Below are positions 1 through 5,591 of a stretch of DNA of 10,468 nucleotides, piece after piece. The DNA comes from Candidatus Woesearchaeota archaeon (GTDB lineage: Archaea; Nanobdellota; Nanobdellia; SCGC-AAA011-G17; GW2011-AR18), in contig JAGVXZ010000022.1 of the NCBI GenBank assembly GCA_018303515.1, positions 1 to 10,468 of the forward strand, in the 5' to 3' direction. The stretch's first letter is position 1. Every line of letters begins with the position of its first letter. The notes beneath the pieces are model-generated. The model made no database searches. It was not told where the DNA came from and saw only the letters and a list, made by a program, of their open reading frames with translations. The position numbers and the translations under genes are program-made.

Positions 1-2
1 AT

Positions 3-662
3 CAGTTAGGTGATGTGGAAGTTAATGAGGGGTATTTAATTTTTGTAAACGGAAACAATATAATTAAATATAATTTAGATAATGGTATTATTGGACCGTT
101 TATTGAGAGAGAAAATAATCCGAGAATAAGGATAGACGAGAATTCAATTGCGATTTCTAGAGGTAAAGAAGGTAACTTTGATAGATTTTCTTCGGTTTCT
201 TTATTAAATGGAGAAAGGTGGAATTTTGAATTACAAAATTATGGGAATGAGTTTGATTTTAATTCAGGAAATTGGGTTTATGTTCAAGGTAATAGGATTT
301 ATTTAAGAGGTAATAATACTTTCTTTGGAGAAGTTATAGATCCTACTCTTGATTTGCAAAGTTCAAATCCGAGAATAAATCTTGGAAATATTTTATTTGA
401 AAATGACGGTAAGGTGTATAGACATTTACTTGATCAGGGTGGCAGTTCTGAATTTGGAGTAGGACTAGAAAAGGTTGAAGCTATAGGAGAAAAATTTTAT
501 TTATTAAGAGGGCGTGAAAAAGTATTTGTTTATAATGTTAGAAATAATAAATTTTTAGAAATTCCAAAATTAATTGATGGGAGAAATTTTAGAATTAAAG
601 AATATTCTTTTGTATTTGAAAGTGGTGAAGGTATAAAATTATGTGAATTTAATTTAAAATAA
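3..662 (+). CDS. Unknown beta-rich (propeller-like) protein, 5' end outside window
   Basis: The frame is open to the left edge (codons CAG TTA GGT GAT precede a GTG at 15), so the visible ~219 residues are probably the C-terminal part of a larger protein rather than a gene starting at 15. The product is polar, rich in Asn, Gly and aromatic residues, and shows short alternating beta-type segments. Similar motifs recur: 'FVNGNNIIKYN' and 'YVQGNRIYLRGN', and 'NNPRIRI' and 'SNPRINL'. That pattern fits a beta-propeller or stacked beta-repeat fold. No signal peptide can be judged because the N-terminus is missing. No catalytic motif is visible and I do not recognise the family. The stop TAA at 660-662 lies 13 nt from the end of the convergent DUF1761-like gene. 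The reading frame is solid; the fold is a guess. Confidence 0.75.
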   Translation, partial: QLGDVEVNEGYLIFVNGNNIIKYNLDNGIIGPFIERENNPRIRIDENSIAISRGKEGNFDRFSSVSLLNGERWNFELQNYGNEFDFNSGNWVYVQGNRIYLRGNNTFFGEVIDPTLDLQSSNPRINLGNILFENDGKVYRHLLDQGGSSEFGVGLEKVEAIGEKFYLLRGREKVFVYNVRNNKFLEIPKLIDGRNFRIKEYSFVFESGEGIKLCEFNLK

Positions 663-675
663 GAATCCTTAAACT

Positions 676-1086
676 TTACCAAGCTGATAAAACTACTGCC
701 ATAACAATAAGATTTATCAGTTGAAATGAAACATTTAAAAAATAAAGACTCCAAGGTTTACCTTCCCATAAAACTGAACCTAACATTACCGGAGCAATAA
801 ATCCTAACCACATTGTAAAACCTAAATCTGCTGCTAATAAAAAACTATTTGCACTGAACTTTATAACCATATAAGCTAACACGAATGAAGTAATTAAAGA
901 TCCGAGTATCATAAACAAATATGATTTTTTCCTCACTTTTACTTTTTTTGTATCCTTTTCAGAAAACTTCATTAATCTTTTCCATTGTTTTCCAAATAGT
1001 GGACCATACCATAAAAAACCTAAAACTATACTAATGATTGCAACAACTAAAACTGCTAAAGGATTTATTCCCATAAGTGTTACCAT
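676..1086 (-). CDS. DUF1761-like four-helix membrane protein
   Basis: This is a 136-aa hydrophobic protein with about four membrane helices (near residues 9-27, 57-76, 84-104 and 113-134). The motif LWYGPLFGKQW at 25-35, WLGFIAP at 93-99 and LWEGKPWSLYFLN at 106-118 match my recollection of the DUF1761 family, whose members typically carry 'LWYGPLFGK.W' after helix 1 and 'LW.gkpw..f' before the last helix. The biochemical role of the family is unknown. The basic cytosolic loop (residues 38-54) is rich in Lys. The ATG at 1086 is supported by a TATA box (TTTAAATA, minus strand, 1116-1109) centred 26 nt upstream, giving a leaderless mRNA; Met5 at 1074 is a less likely start. It lies 47 nt after the 94-aa gene on the same strand but has its own promoter. 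Confidence 0.85.
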   Translation of the reverse strand: MVTLMGINPLAVLVVAIISIVLGFLWYGPLFGKQWKRLMKFSEKDTKKVKVRKKSYLFMILGSLITSFVLAYMVIKFSANSFLLAADLGFTMWLGFIAPVMLGSVLWEGKPWSLYFLNVSFQLINLIVMAVVLSAW

Positions 1087-1108
1087 AAGCTATTTTTATT
1101 CTTATATC

Positions 1109-1116
1109 TATTTAAA
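1109..1116 (-). promoter_or_regulatory. TATA box of the DUF1761-like gene
   Basis: TTTAAATA on the minus strand, centred 26 nt before the ATG at 1086, places the transcript start at or next to the start codon. It lies between the 94-aa gene and the DUF1761-like gene, so the latter can be transcribed on its own. Confidence 0.6.
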
Positions 1117-1133
1117 TTTTTTTAATTTCAAGT

Positions 1134-1418
1134 TTATGATTCTTTGTTATTAATTTCCTGTAAAAGCAATTTGTATGCTAGATATAATAATACTAACCCA
1201 CCCACTGTGATCCATAATCTATAATCTTCCAGATTATTGCTATTAATGAAATTTCCTGTTAACCCTAAATAGAGTGATATAAATGCCCCATAGAATAAAG
1301 AACCATTCAAGAAAAGAATTACTAAAGTATCTAAAGAGGGAATTCTTCTTTTTTTAAATAAAAATAAGAATATACAGCAAAAACCTAGAATAATTGAAAT
1401 TTGAACGTCAGAAATCAT
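1134..1418 (-). CDS. Small three-helix membrane protein, coupled to glycine-zipper peptide
   Basis: This is a 94-aa protein with three predicted membrane helices (about residues 5-21, 30-52 and 66-88), a KKRR cluster after helix 1 and an acidic/polar stretch before helix 3. I do not recognise the family. By the positive-inside rule, the KKRR loop between helices 1 and 2 would be cytosolic. The ATG at 1418-1416 overlaps the TGA (1417-1415) of the upstream 53-aa glycine-zipper gene in an ATGA arrangement, so translation is probably coupled and the two products are likely made in fixed proportion. No separate TATA box is needed: transcription can come from the promoter at 1600-1607. By position and size it could be a partner, chaperone or protective factor for the upstream peptide; that is inference. 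Confidence 0.75.
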   Translation of the reverse strand: MISDVQISIILGFCCIFLFLFKKRRIPSLDTLVILFLNGSLFYGAFISLYLGLTGNFINSNNLEDYRLWITVGGLVLLYLAYKLLLQEINNKES

Positions 1419-1576
1419 ATCTCTCTTTTGTGATTTGCACTCACCATGGCACCAATAACAGCACCAACAACGGCACCATTTGGACCAGCAAGAAGCCCAC
1501 CAAAAATTGCACCACCAATTGATGATCCTGTTACGGAGTCAAGAAGATTTCGTTTTAAATTGTTTTTTAATTTCAT
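1415..1576 (-). CDS. 53-aa glycine-zipper membrane peptide
   Basis: This small gene was read directly from the minus strand. The product starts MKLKNNLKRNLLDSVTG and continues into a hydrophobic glycine-rich core of about residues 17-46. Gly occurs at 17, 21, 22, 26, 27, 31, 34, 38 and 42, giving GxxxG spacings (22/26, 27/31, 34/38/42) typical of glycine zippers, where helices pack closely in membranes. Gly-Pro-Asn at 31-33 would make a turn, so two short helices forming a hairpin are likely. The N-terminus is basic and the tail (NHKREI) polar. The ATG is supported by a perfect TTTATAAA box centred 27-28 nt upstream. Its TGA overlaps the ATG of the 94-aa membrane protein. The opposite strand also has an open frame here (Pro/Ala-rich, 1446-1631), but that is the shadow of this gene. 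Function is unknown; glycine zippers occur in pore-forming peptides, outer-membrane lipoproteins and bacteriocins. Confidence 0.8.
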   Translation of the reverse strand: MKLKNNLKRNLLDSVTGSSIGGAIFGGLLAGPNGAVVGAVIGAMVSANHKREI

Positions 1577-1599
1577 AGTTATTCTTATAGATTTAAAAG

Positions 1600-1607
1600 T
1601 TTATAAA
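1600..1607 (-). promoter_or_regulatory. TATA box of the glycine-zipper/94-aa pair
   Basis: TTTATAAA (a palindrome), centred 27-28 nt before the ATG at 1576 on the minus strand, fits a leaderless transcript. It is half of a divergent promoter pair with the methyltransferase promoter at 1710-1717. Confidence 0.65.
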
Positions 1608-1620
1608 TCTTGTGTGAGTT

Positions 1621-1648
1621 TTTCAAATTGAAATCTACAACGTGTTGT
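1621..1648. promoter_or_regulatory. Two adjacent palindromes in divergent promoter region
   Basis: TTTCAA-A-TTGAAA (1621-1633) and ACAAC-GT-GTTGT (1637-1648) are both perfect inverted repeats, lying just upstream of the glycine-zipper TATA box. They could be binding sites for dimeric regulators. Chance palindromes are common in A+T-rich DNA, so this remains tentative. Confidence 0.3.
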
Positions 1649-1673
1649 AATTAAATGTATAGGCATATGTCTT

Positions 1674-1698
1674 AACTTTAGTGTGTTGTGTTAAAGTT
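1674..1698. promoter_or_regulatory. Inverted repeat next to methyltransferase promoter
   Basis: AACTTTA (1674-1680) and TAAAGTT (1692-1698) form a perfect 7-bp inverted repeat with an 11-nt spacer, ending 11 nt before the TATA box at 1710. The spacer holds GTGTTGT (1683-1689), which also occurs at 1642-1648, 41 bp away (about four helical turns). This is a candidate operator or activator site. Confidence 0.3.
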
Positions 1699-1709
1699 GA
1701 AACTAAACA

Positions 1710-1717
1710 TTTATAAA
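1710..1717 (+). promoter_or_regulatory. TATA box of the methyltransferase gene
   Basis: TTTATAAA is centred 29-30 nt before the ATG at 1743, giving a leaderless or nearly leaderless mRNA. A GGAAGAGGA purine stretch (1721-1729) lies before the expected transcript start and so is probably not a ribosome binding site. Confidence 0.6.
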
Positions 1718-1742
1718 TAAGGAAGAGGAATAAATAATAAAA

Positions 1743-2498
1743 ATGGGTGAAAATAATTTAGAGAATAAATCTTATTCAAGGTTGGCTAGATTATATGATT
1801 TGATTCATTCTGATAAAGATTATAAAAAAGAAGTTGAGTTTATTGAATTTGTGATTGAAAAAATGTCTAAAAGAAAGGTGAATTCTATTCTTGATGTTGC
1901 TTGTGGTACAGGATCACATGCAATTCATCTTAAGAAAAATTATTTTGTTATTGGAATTGATAGTGCAAAATCAATGCTTGAAGTTGCTAAGAAAAAAGTA
2001 AAGGATATTGATTTTTTTAGGGAAGATATGAGAGATTTTAATTTAGATAGAACTTTTGATGCACTAGTCTGTCTTAATGATTCTTTTTCTTATAATACTA
2101 CAGAAGAAGAAATTATTGATACTTTAAGATGTTTTTCAAAACATTTGGAAAATGATGGAATAATTCTCTTTGATGTTTTATCTATTTTACCAAAAGAAAG
2201 GGTTGAAATTAATAGTTTTGTTGAGAATGATACAGAAGTTTCTAGAATTAGTAAGTGGGTTCCAAATGAAAAAAATACTGTAAGGGTAGAGTATATTTAT
2301 TTTGTGAGGCAAGGAAATAATTCTGAGTTTCACGTTGACCATCACACATATAATTTGATTAACTTAAGAAGATTAAGAAAACTAATGAAGAAAGCTGGAT
2401 TTAAAGATATTCATATCTTAAATGGTTTTAGTAAAAACAGATATAAAAGAGGAAGTCCCAGAGCAGTTTTTGTTGGTAGATATGTGAGAAAAAATTAA
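1743..2498 (+). CDS. Class I SAM-dependent methyltransferase
   Basis: This is a 251-aa Rossmann-fold methyltransferase. Motif I is ILDVACGTG at residues 49-57 and binds the S-adenosylmethionine methionine moiety. GID at 71-73 ends strand 2, with Asp73 expected to hold the ribose hydroxyls. REDMRDF at 93-99 is the adenine-contact segment, and DALVCLNDSFSY at 106-117 is the motif IV region. The C-terminal half (after ~residue 150) is a beta-rich substrate domain containing an 'HVDHHTYN' stretch, followed by a helix 'RRLRKLMKKAGFKDI' and a final strand. The length and layout match the small-molecule methyltransferases of the 'methyltransferase domain 25' kind. The substrate cannot be told from sequence or neighbours. 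The gene stands alone, with its own TATA box and a divergent small membrane operon upstream. Confidence 0.88.
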   Translation: MGENNLENKSYSRLARLYDLIHSDKDYKKEVEFIEFVIEKMSKRKVNSILDVACGTGSHAIHLKKNYFVIGIDSAKSMLEVAKKKVKDIDFFREDMRDFNLDRTFDALVCLNDSFSYNTTEEEIIDTLRCFSKHLENDGIILFDVLSILPKERVEINSFVENDTEVSRISKWVPNEKNTVRVEYIYFVRQGNNSEFHVDHHTYNLINLRRLRKLMKKAGFKDIHILNGFSKNRYKRGSPRAVFVGRYVRKN

Positions 2499-2616
2499 TC
2501 TTCTCATAGAAAATGATACACAATTAGAACCAATGTGCATTCCCTTCATTGTTATTCAAAAATTTTGTAGAAGAAAATATATTTACTTAAATACAAATTA
2601 AGGCGTGTAAATCTGA

Positions 2617-2629
2617 ATGCTGTGGGCAT
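2617..2629. promoter_or_regulatory. Possible VapB operator half-sites
   Basis: ATGC-TGTGG-GCAT is a short inverted repeat (4-bp arms) about 30 nt upstream of the vapBC TATA box, with TGTGG repeated at 2621 and 2631. Toxin-antitoxin operons are usually repressed through such repeats, but the arms here are short and proof is lacking. Confidence 0.2.
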
Positions 2630-2659
2630 GTGTGGAATAAGTTCATTTTAACCAGAAGG

Positions 2660-2667
2660 TTTATATA
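2660..2667 (+). promoter_or_regulatory. vapB: TATA box of vapBC
   Basis: TTTATATA is centred about 50 nt before the vapB ATG, so the transcript should start near 2690 and carry a leader of about 24 nt. This differs from the leaderless neighbours. Confidence 0.55.
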
Positions 2668-2700
2668 TCTGCACAGAATATACATTTTTACACATAATTA

Positions 2701-2705
2701 GAGGT
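2701..2705 (+). promoter_or_regulatory. vapB: Shine-Dalgarno site of vapB
   Basis: GAGGT lies 8 nt before the ATG at 2714, complementary to the 3' end of 16S rRNA. It fixes the vapB start and is one of very few ribosome binding sites in this window. Confidence 0.6.
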
Positions 2706-2713
2706 AACACAAA

Positions 2714-2944
2714 ATGACAACTATGACCTTAGCTGTGGCAGATGAAATGAAACAGAAGATGAATTCTTTTCCAGAAATGAATTGGTCTGAAGTAGCTAGA
2801 CAAGCATTTTCTCAGAAGTTGGAGGATTTAGAATTTCTACAAAAGTTCAAAGAAAAAAGTAAATTTACTGAAAATGATGCTATACGGCTTGGAGCAGAAG
2901 TAAGTAAAGCAGTAAGCCAAAGGCTACGAAGAAAATCAAAGTAA
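2714..2944 (+). CDS. vapB: VapB-like antitoxin
   Basis: This is a 76-aa antitoxin of a type II toxin-antitoxin pair. The N-terminus (TMTLAVADEMKQKMN) gives a short beta strand and helix, followed by NWSEVARQAF at 23-32, the usual ribbon-helix-helix DNA-binding pattern with the conserved 'W/SEVAR' turn. The C-terminal part (residues 50-76) is charged and helical: FTENDAIRLG then a basic RLRRKSK tail. This resembles archaeal VapB C-termini that wrap the toxin. The protein is expected to bind VapC and repress its own operon. The start is set by a GAGGT ribosome binding site 8 nt upstream. Its stop is 1 nt before the vapC start codon. Base composition and codon use look less A+T-biased than in neighbouring genes, which suggests transfer. 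Confidence 0.82.
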   Translation: MTTMTLAVADEMKQKMNSFPEMNWSEVARQAFSQKLEDLEFLQKFKEKSKFTENDAIRLGAEVSKAVSQRLRRKSK

Positions 2945-2945
2945 A

Positions 2946-3344
2946 ATGGACGTTGTTGTAGATGCAAATGTTATCTTTGCTGTTCTGATTAAAGATAGTT
3001 TCAGTTACCATCTTCTGTTTAGTGGAAGATTTCATCTTTTTACACCGGAATATATCTTTATAGAATTTGAAAAACACAAAGAGGAAATTCTTAAAAAGAC
3101 AGAACGGACAACTGAGGATTTTTTCAGACTTCTCGAAATTTTAAAACGAAGAATTACTCTTGTCCCTCTTGAAGAAATAAGAGAATATGTTAATGAAGCC
3201 GAGAAAATCACTCCATATCCAAATGATACTGTTTATTTTGCACTCGCACTGAAATTAAATTGTGCAATTTGGAGTAATGACAAAAAACTGAAAGAACAAG
3301 ATAAAATAAAAGTTTATCACACTCACGAGATAGCTAAACTCTAA
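2946..3344 (+). CDS. vapC: VapC-like PIN-domain toxin ribonuclease
   Basis: This is a 132-aa PIN-domain protein and the likely toxin partner of the preceding antitoxin. The acidic residues expected in a PIN active site are present: Asp6 in VDANV (strand 1), Glu40 in YIFIEF, Asp94 in PNDTVYFALAL and Asp112 in WSNDKKL. Together these bind Mg/Mn and cut RNA; VapC toxins usually cut tRNA or rRNA. The PIN_2-like variant with 'NDTVYFALAL' is common in archaea. The ATG follows the vapB stop by one base, so the genes are co-transcribed and probably coupled. Leucine codons are mostly CTT/CTC/CTG (only 2 of 15 are TTA), whereas TTA dominates in the flanking genes. This supports recent acquisition. The toxin appears intact. 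Confidence 0.88.
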   Translation: MDVVVDANVIFAVLIKDSFSYHLLFSGRFHLFTPEYIFIEFEKHKEEILKKTERTTEDFFRLLEILKRRITLVPLEEIREYVNEAEKITPYPNDTVYFALALKLNCAIWSNDKKLKEQDKIKVYHTHEIAKL

Positions 3345-3414
3345 TACAACCTACACAAATTATGCACCAAACTTTAAGTGTTATCCTCAAATATATGGAG
3401 CAACGGGGATTAAA

Positions 3415-3422
3415 TTTATAAA
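3415..3422 (+). promoter_or_regulatory. TATA box of the 56-aa gene
   Basis: TTTATAAA is centred 25-26 nt before the ATG at 3444, which predicts a leaderless transcript and supports this small gene being real. Confidence 0.6.
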
Positions 3423-3443
3423 GAAAATATAATTCTCAAATTG

Positions 3444-3614
3444 ATGGTTATAGAAATAAGATATAGTGTATTATTAAATGATGAAATTCTTTATGATGGA
3501 CAAAATGAGATGGTTGCTTATTGGGCAGCTTTAGAGAGTAAGGCTTGTTTGATTAGAGAAGTTTGGAAAGATTGGTCTTTAATGTCCGTAAGAAGAATTG
3601 ATTATTCAGACTAA
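3444..3614 (+). CDS. 56-aa unknown acidic small protein
   Basis: This short gene lies between vapC and proS. The product begins MVIEIRYSVLLNDEIL and ends SVRRIDYSD. It is soluble-looking, with an amphipathic beta start, four Trp/Tyr-rich positions in the middle (AYWAALES, REVWKDWSL) and one Cys. I do not recognise a family. Three points support it as a gene: a perfect TTTATAAA box centred 25-26 nt before the ATG, codon use like the surrounding genes (TTA Leu, AGA Arg), and a clean TAA stop followed at once by the proS promoter. The length and composition could suit a small regulatory or RNA-associated protein, but nothing specific can be claimed. Confidence 0.65.
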   Translation: MVIEIRYSVLLNDEILYDGQNEMVAYWAALESKACLIREVWKDWSLMSVRRIDYSD

Positions 3615-3617
3615 ACA

Positions 3618-3625
3618 TTTATTAA
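3618..3625 (+). promoter_or_regulatory. proS: TATA box of proS
   Basis: TTTATTAA is centred 27-28 nt before the proS ATG at 3649, just 4 nt after the stop of the 56-aa gene. It gives a leaderless proS mRNA. Confidence 0.5.
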
Positions 3626-3648
3626 TCTAAATAAACTTTAAATTTGTT

Positions 3649-5088
3649 ATGAGTAAAAAAGATACTAAAGGAATTACAATTAAAAAAAGTGATGACTTTT
3701 CTGAATGGTTTCAACAAGTAATATTAAAGTCTGAACTAGCAGATTATACTGAAGTTTCTGGATGTATTGTTTTTAGACCTTTATCTTATGCAATATGGGA
3801 AAAAATTGTTAAAGAAGTTGATAGAAGATTCAAAGATTTAGGAATTCAAAATGTTTATTTTCCTTTATTTATTCCTGAAAAAACATTTGGAAAGTTAATG
3901 AAACATACAGAAGATTTTGCTCCTGAAGTTGCGTGGGTTACTCATAGTGGGAGTTCAAAACTAAATGAAAGATTAGCAATAAGACCAACTTCTGAAACTA
4001 TCATGTATGAATCCTATTCCAAATGGATAAGAAGCTATAGAGATTTACCTTTAAAATATAATCAATGGAATAATGTTGTGAGATGGGAATTCAAAAATCC
4101 TGTTCCTTTCTTAAGAACCAGGGAATTTTTATGGAATGAAGGACATACTGTTTATGCGAGTGCTAAAGATGCAATGGCAGAAGAAAAAGAAATAATTAGA
4201 ATTTACAAAGAAGTATGTGAAGAATTTATGGCCTTGTATGGAATTACCGGGAAAAAATCTAAGAAAGAAACATTTCCAGGAGCAGAATACACAATCTCTA
4301 TTGAGTATTATATGCCACATGGAAAAGCAATACAGGGACCTGATTTTCATTATGATGGTCAACATTATGCAAAGGCTTATGAAATTAAATTCAAAAATGC
4401 AAAAGAAGAGTTTGAATATGCTTATCAAAATACTTTTGCAATTTCAACAAGAATGTTGGGTGTAATGTTTGCGGTTCATTCAGATGATAAAGGATTAGTA
4501 TTGCCACCTAAAGTTGCACCAAATAAAATTGTAATAGTTCCTATTATGTTTGAAAAAGATAAAAACGTTCTTGAAAGTGCAAGAAAATTATTTAATGATT
4601 TAAAAGAATTTAATCCGATTTTAGATGATAGAGAAGGATATTCACCCGGTTTTAAATTTAATGAGTGGGAACTGAAAGGAATTCCAATTAGACTTGAAAT
4701 AGGACCAAAAGACTTGAAAGAAAAATCTGTAATTTTATGTAGAAGAGACAATGATAAAAAAGAGAAAGCAAAAATCAAAGAATTGTCTAAATTTATTTTA
4801 AAAATGTTAGAGGATATTCAAGGTAATTTATTTAAAAAATCCAAGAAGTTATTTAATGATAATATTATACAAGTTAAAACTATTTCTGAATTATTAAAAG
4901 GAATAGAAAATAAGAAAGTTTGTTTAACACCTTTAACTTCTGACTTTAAAGTTGAAGAAGAATTAAAAGAAAAAACTGGTGGTGCAAAAGTTTTGAATAT
5001 TCCTACCAAACAACCAAAGGAATTAGGAAAGTGTGTTATTTCGGGTAAAAAAGCAGAGTATTTAGCTTACGTTGGAAAGAGCTATTAA
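3649..5088 (+). CDS. proS: Proline-tRNA ligase, archaeal/eukaryotic type
   Basis: This class II aminoacyl-tRNA synthetase charges tRNA-Pro with proline. It is 479 aa, the usual length of the archaeal/eukaryotic type, which lacks the bacterial editing insertion. RPTSET at 112-117 is the proline-binding loop. Motif 2 is FLRTREFLWNEGHT at 154-167. Motif 3 is STRMLGVMFAVHSDDKGL at 266-283, with Arg268 contacting ATP. The anticodon-binding domain runs from about 290 to 390. The C-terminal domain ends in the family's hallmark terminal Tyr (AYVGKSY). In that domain the zinc-binding cysteines of well-studied relatives are mostly gone: only Cys425 and Cys462 remain, and the second pair reads CVIS rather than CxxC. 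The gene has its own promoter. Its TAA stop overlaps the stop of the convergent 158-aa gene within a shared TTAA. Confidence 0.96.
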   Translation: MSKKDTKGITIKKSDDFSEWFQQVILKSELADYTEVSGCIVFRPLSYAIWEKIVKEVDRRFKDLGIQNVYFPLFIPEKTFGKLMKHTEDFAPEVAWVTHSGSSKLNERLAIRPTSETIMYESYSKWIRSYRDLPLKYNQWNNVVRWEFKNPVPFLRTREFLWNEGHTVYASAKDAMAEEKEIIRIYKEVCEEFMALYGITGKKSKKETFPGAEYTISIEYYMPHGKAIQGPDFHYDGQHYAKAYEIKFKNAKEEFEYAYQNTFAISTRMLGVMFAVHSDDKGLVLPPKVAPNKIVIVPIMFEKDKNVLESARKLFNDLKEFNPILDDREGYSPGFKFNEWELKGIPIRLEIGPKDLKEKSVILCRRDNDKKEKAKIKELSKFILKMLEDIQGNLFKKSKKLFNDNIIQVKTISELLKGIENKKVCLTPLTSDFKVEEELKEKTGGAKVLNIPTKQPKELGKCVISGKKAEYLAYVGKSY

Positions 5089-5561
5089 CCAAAATATTGT
5101 TTTATTTCTTTGAATAAAGATTCAACTTCTTTTTTTAATTGTTTATTTATTTCTGATTCTTTATCTTCCATAATAAATTTATCATAAACTGCTCTTGCAA
5201 ATCTTTTACTAACTGGCCCTTCCCATTTTTCTTCAATATCTCTTTTAACATCTGCAAATTCTAAAGTTAGTTTTAAATCTCCATTTACTATTTTTTTATT
5301 GTCCTTCTCTATCTCTTTAAAATTTTTTAGTTCTAGAACAAACTTCATAATGTAACTATGATAATCATCAATTTCCTTTTCACATTCCCATTTTATTTTA
5401 TGGGTTTTTAGATCATTATTCTTTTCAGAATATTCTTTTTCATTAATGTCATAACCATTCCTTTCATACCAAGCTTTTAGGTAATCAATCAATTCTTTAA
5501 AATCAAATGGACCAGAATAAGAATATTCCTTAAATGTCTCAACGTGAACTTGAAATCCCAT
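5085..5561 (-). CDS. Unknown 158-aa soluble protein downstream of RNase J
   Basis: This is a 158-aa, highly charged (Lys/Glu-rich) soluble protein of mixed alpha/beta type. An N-terminal beta segment (GFQVHVETFKEYSYSG) leads into a helix (FDFKELIDYLKAWYERNGY). Two long strands follow (THKIKWECEKEIDDYHSYIMKFVLEL and GDLKLTLEFADVKRDIEEKW region), then a C-terminal helical, probably coiled-coil, stretch (residues ~125-158). I do not recognise the family or any catalytic motif; the overall look is of a ligand- or RNA-binding protein. The ATG at 5561 is supported by a TTTAAATA box on the minus strand (5591-5584) that overlaps the 3' end of the RNase J gene, so it has its own leaderless transcript though it follows RNase J by only 25 nt. 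Its stop overlaps that of proS. Confidence 0.75.
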   Translation of the reverse strand: MGFQVHVETFKEYSYSGPFDFKELIDYLKAWYERNGYDINEKEYSEKNNDLKTHKIKWECEKEIDDYHSYIMKFVLELKNFKEIEKDNKKIVNGDLKLTLEFADVKRDIEEKWEGPVSKRFARAVYDKFIMEDKESEINKQLKKEVESLFKEIKQYFG

Positions 5562-5583
5562 AGATAAGTTTTATTTAAACTAA

Positions 5584-5591
5584 TATTTAAA
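5584..5591 (-). promoter_or_regulatory. TATA box of the 158-aa gene, inside the RNase J 3' end
   Basis: TTTAAATA on the minus strand is centred 26-27 nt before the ATG at 5561 and overlaps the RNase J stop codon (5589-5587). Confidence 0.55.

Noticed and set aside
530..754. Minus-strand frame across the 3' end of the first gene
   Set aside because: It overlaps two better genes on both strands and has no promoter or motif.
1446..1631. Plus-strand Pro/Ala/Thr-rich frame
   Set aside because: It is the antisense reading of the glycine-zipper gene (Gly and Ala codons read backwards as Pro, Thr and Ala). The minus strand has the promoter and the ATGA overlap.
2533..2601. 22-codon frame between the methyltransferase and vapB
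   Set aside because: No TATA box at leaderless distance, no ribosome binding site and nothing recognisable.
2880..3077. Minus-strand frame across the vapB/vapC junction
   Set aside because: Antisense to two recognised toxin-antitoxin genes; the hydrophobic composition arises from reading A-rich codons backwards.
4129..4778. Minus-strand frames inside proS (Phe/Ser/Cys-rich)
   Set aside because: Shadows of the well-supported proS reading frame.
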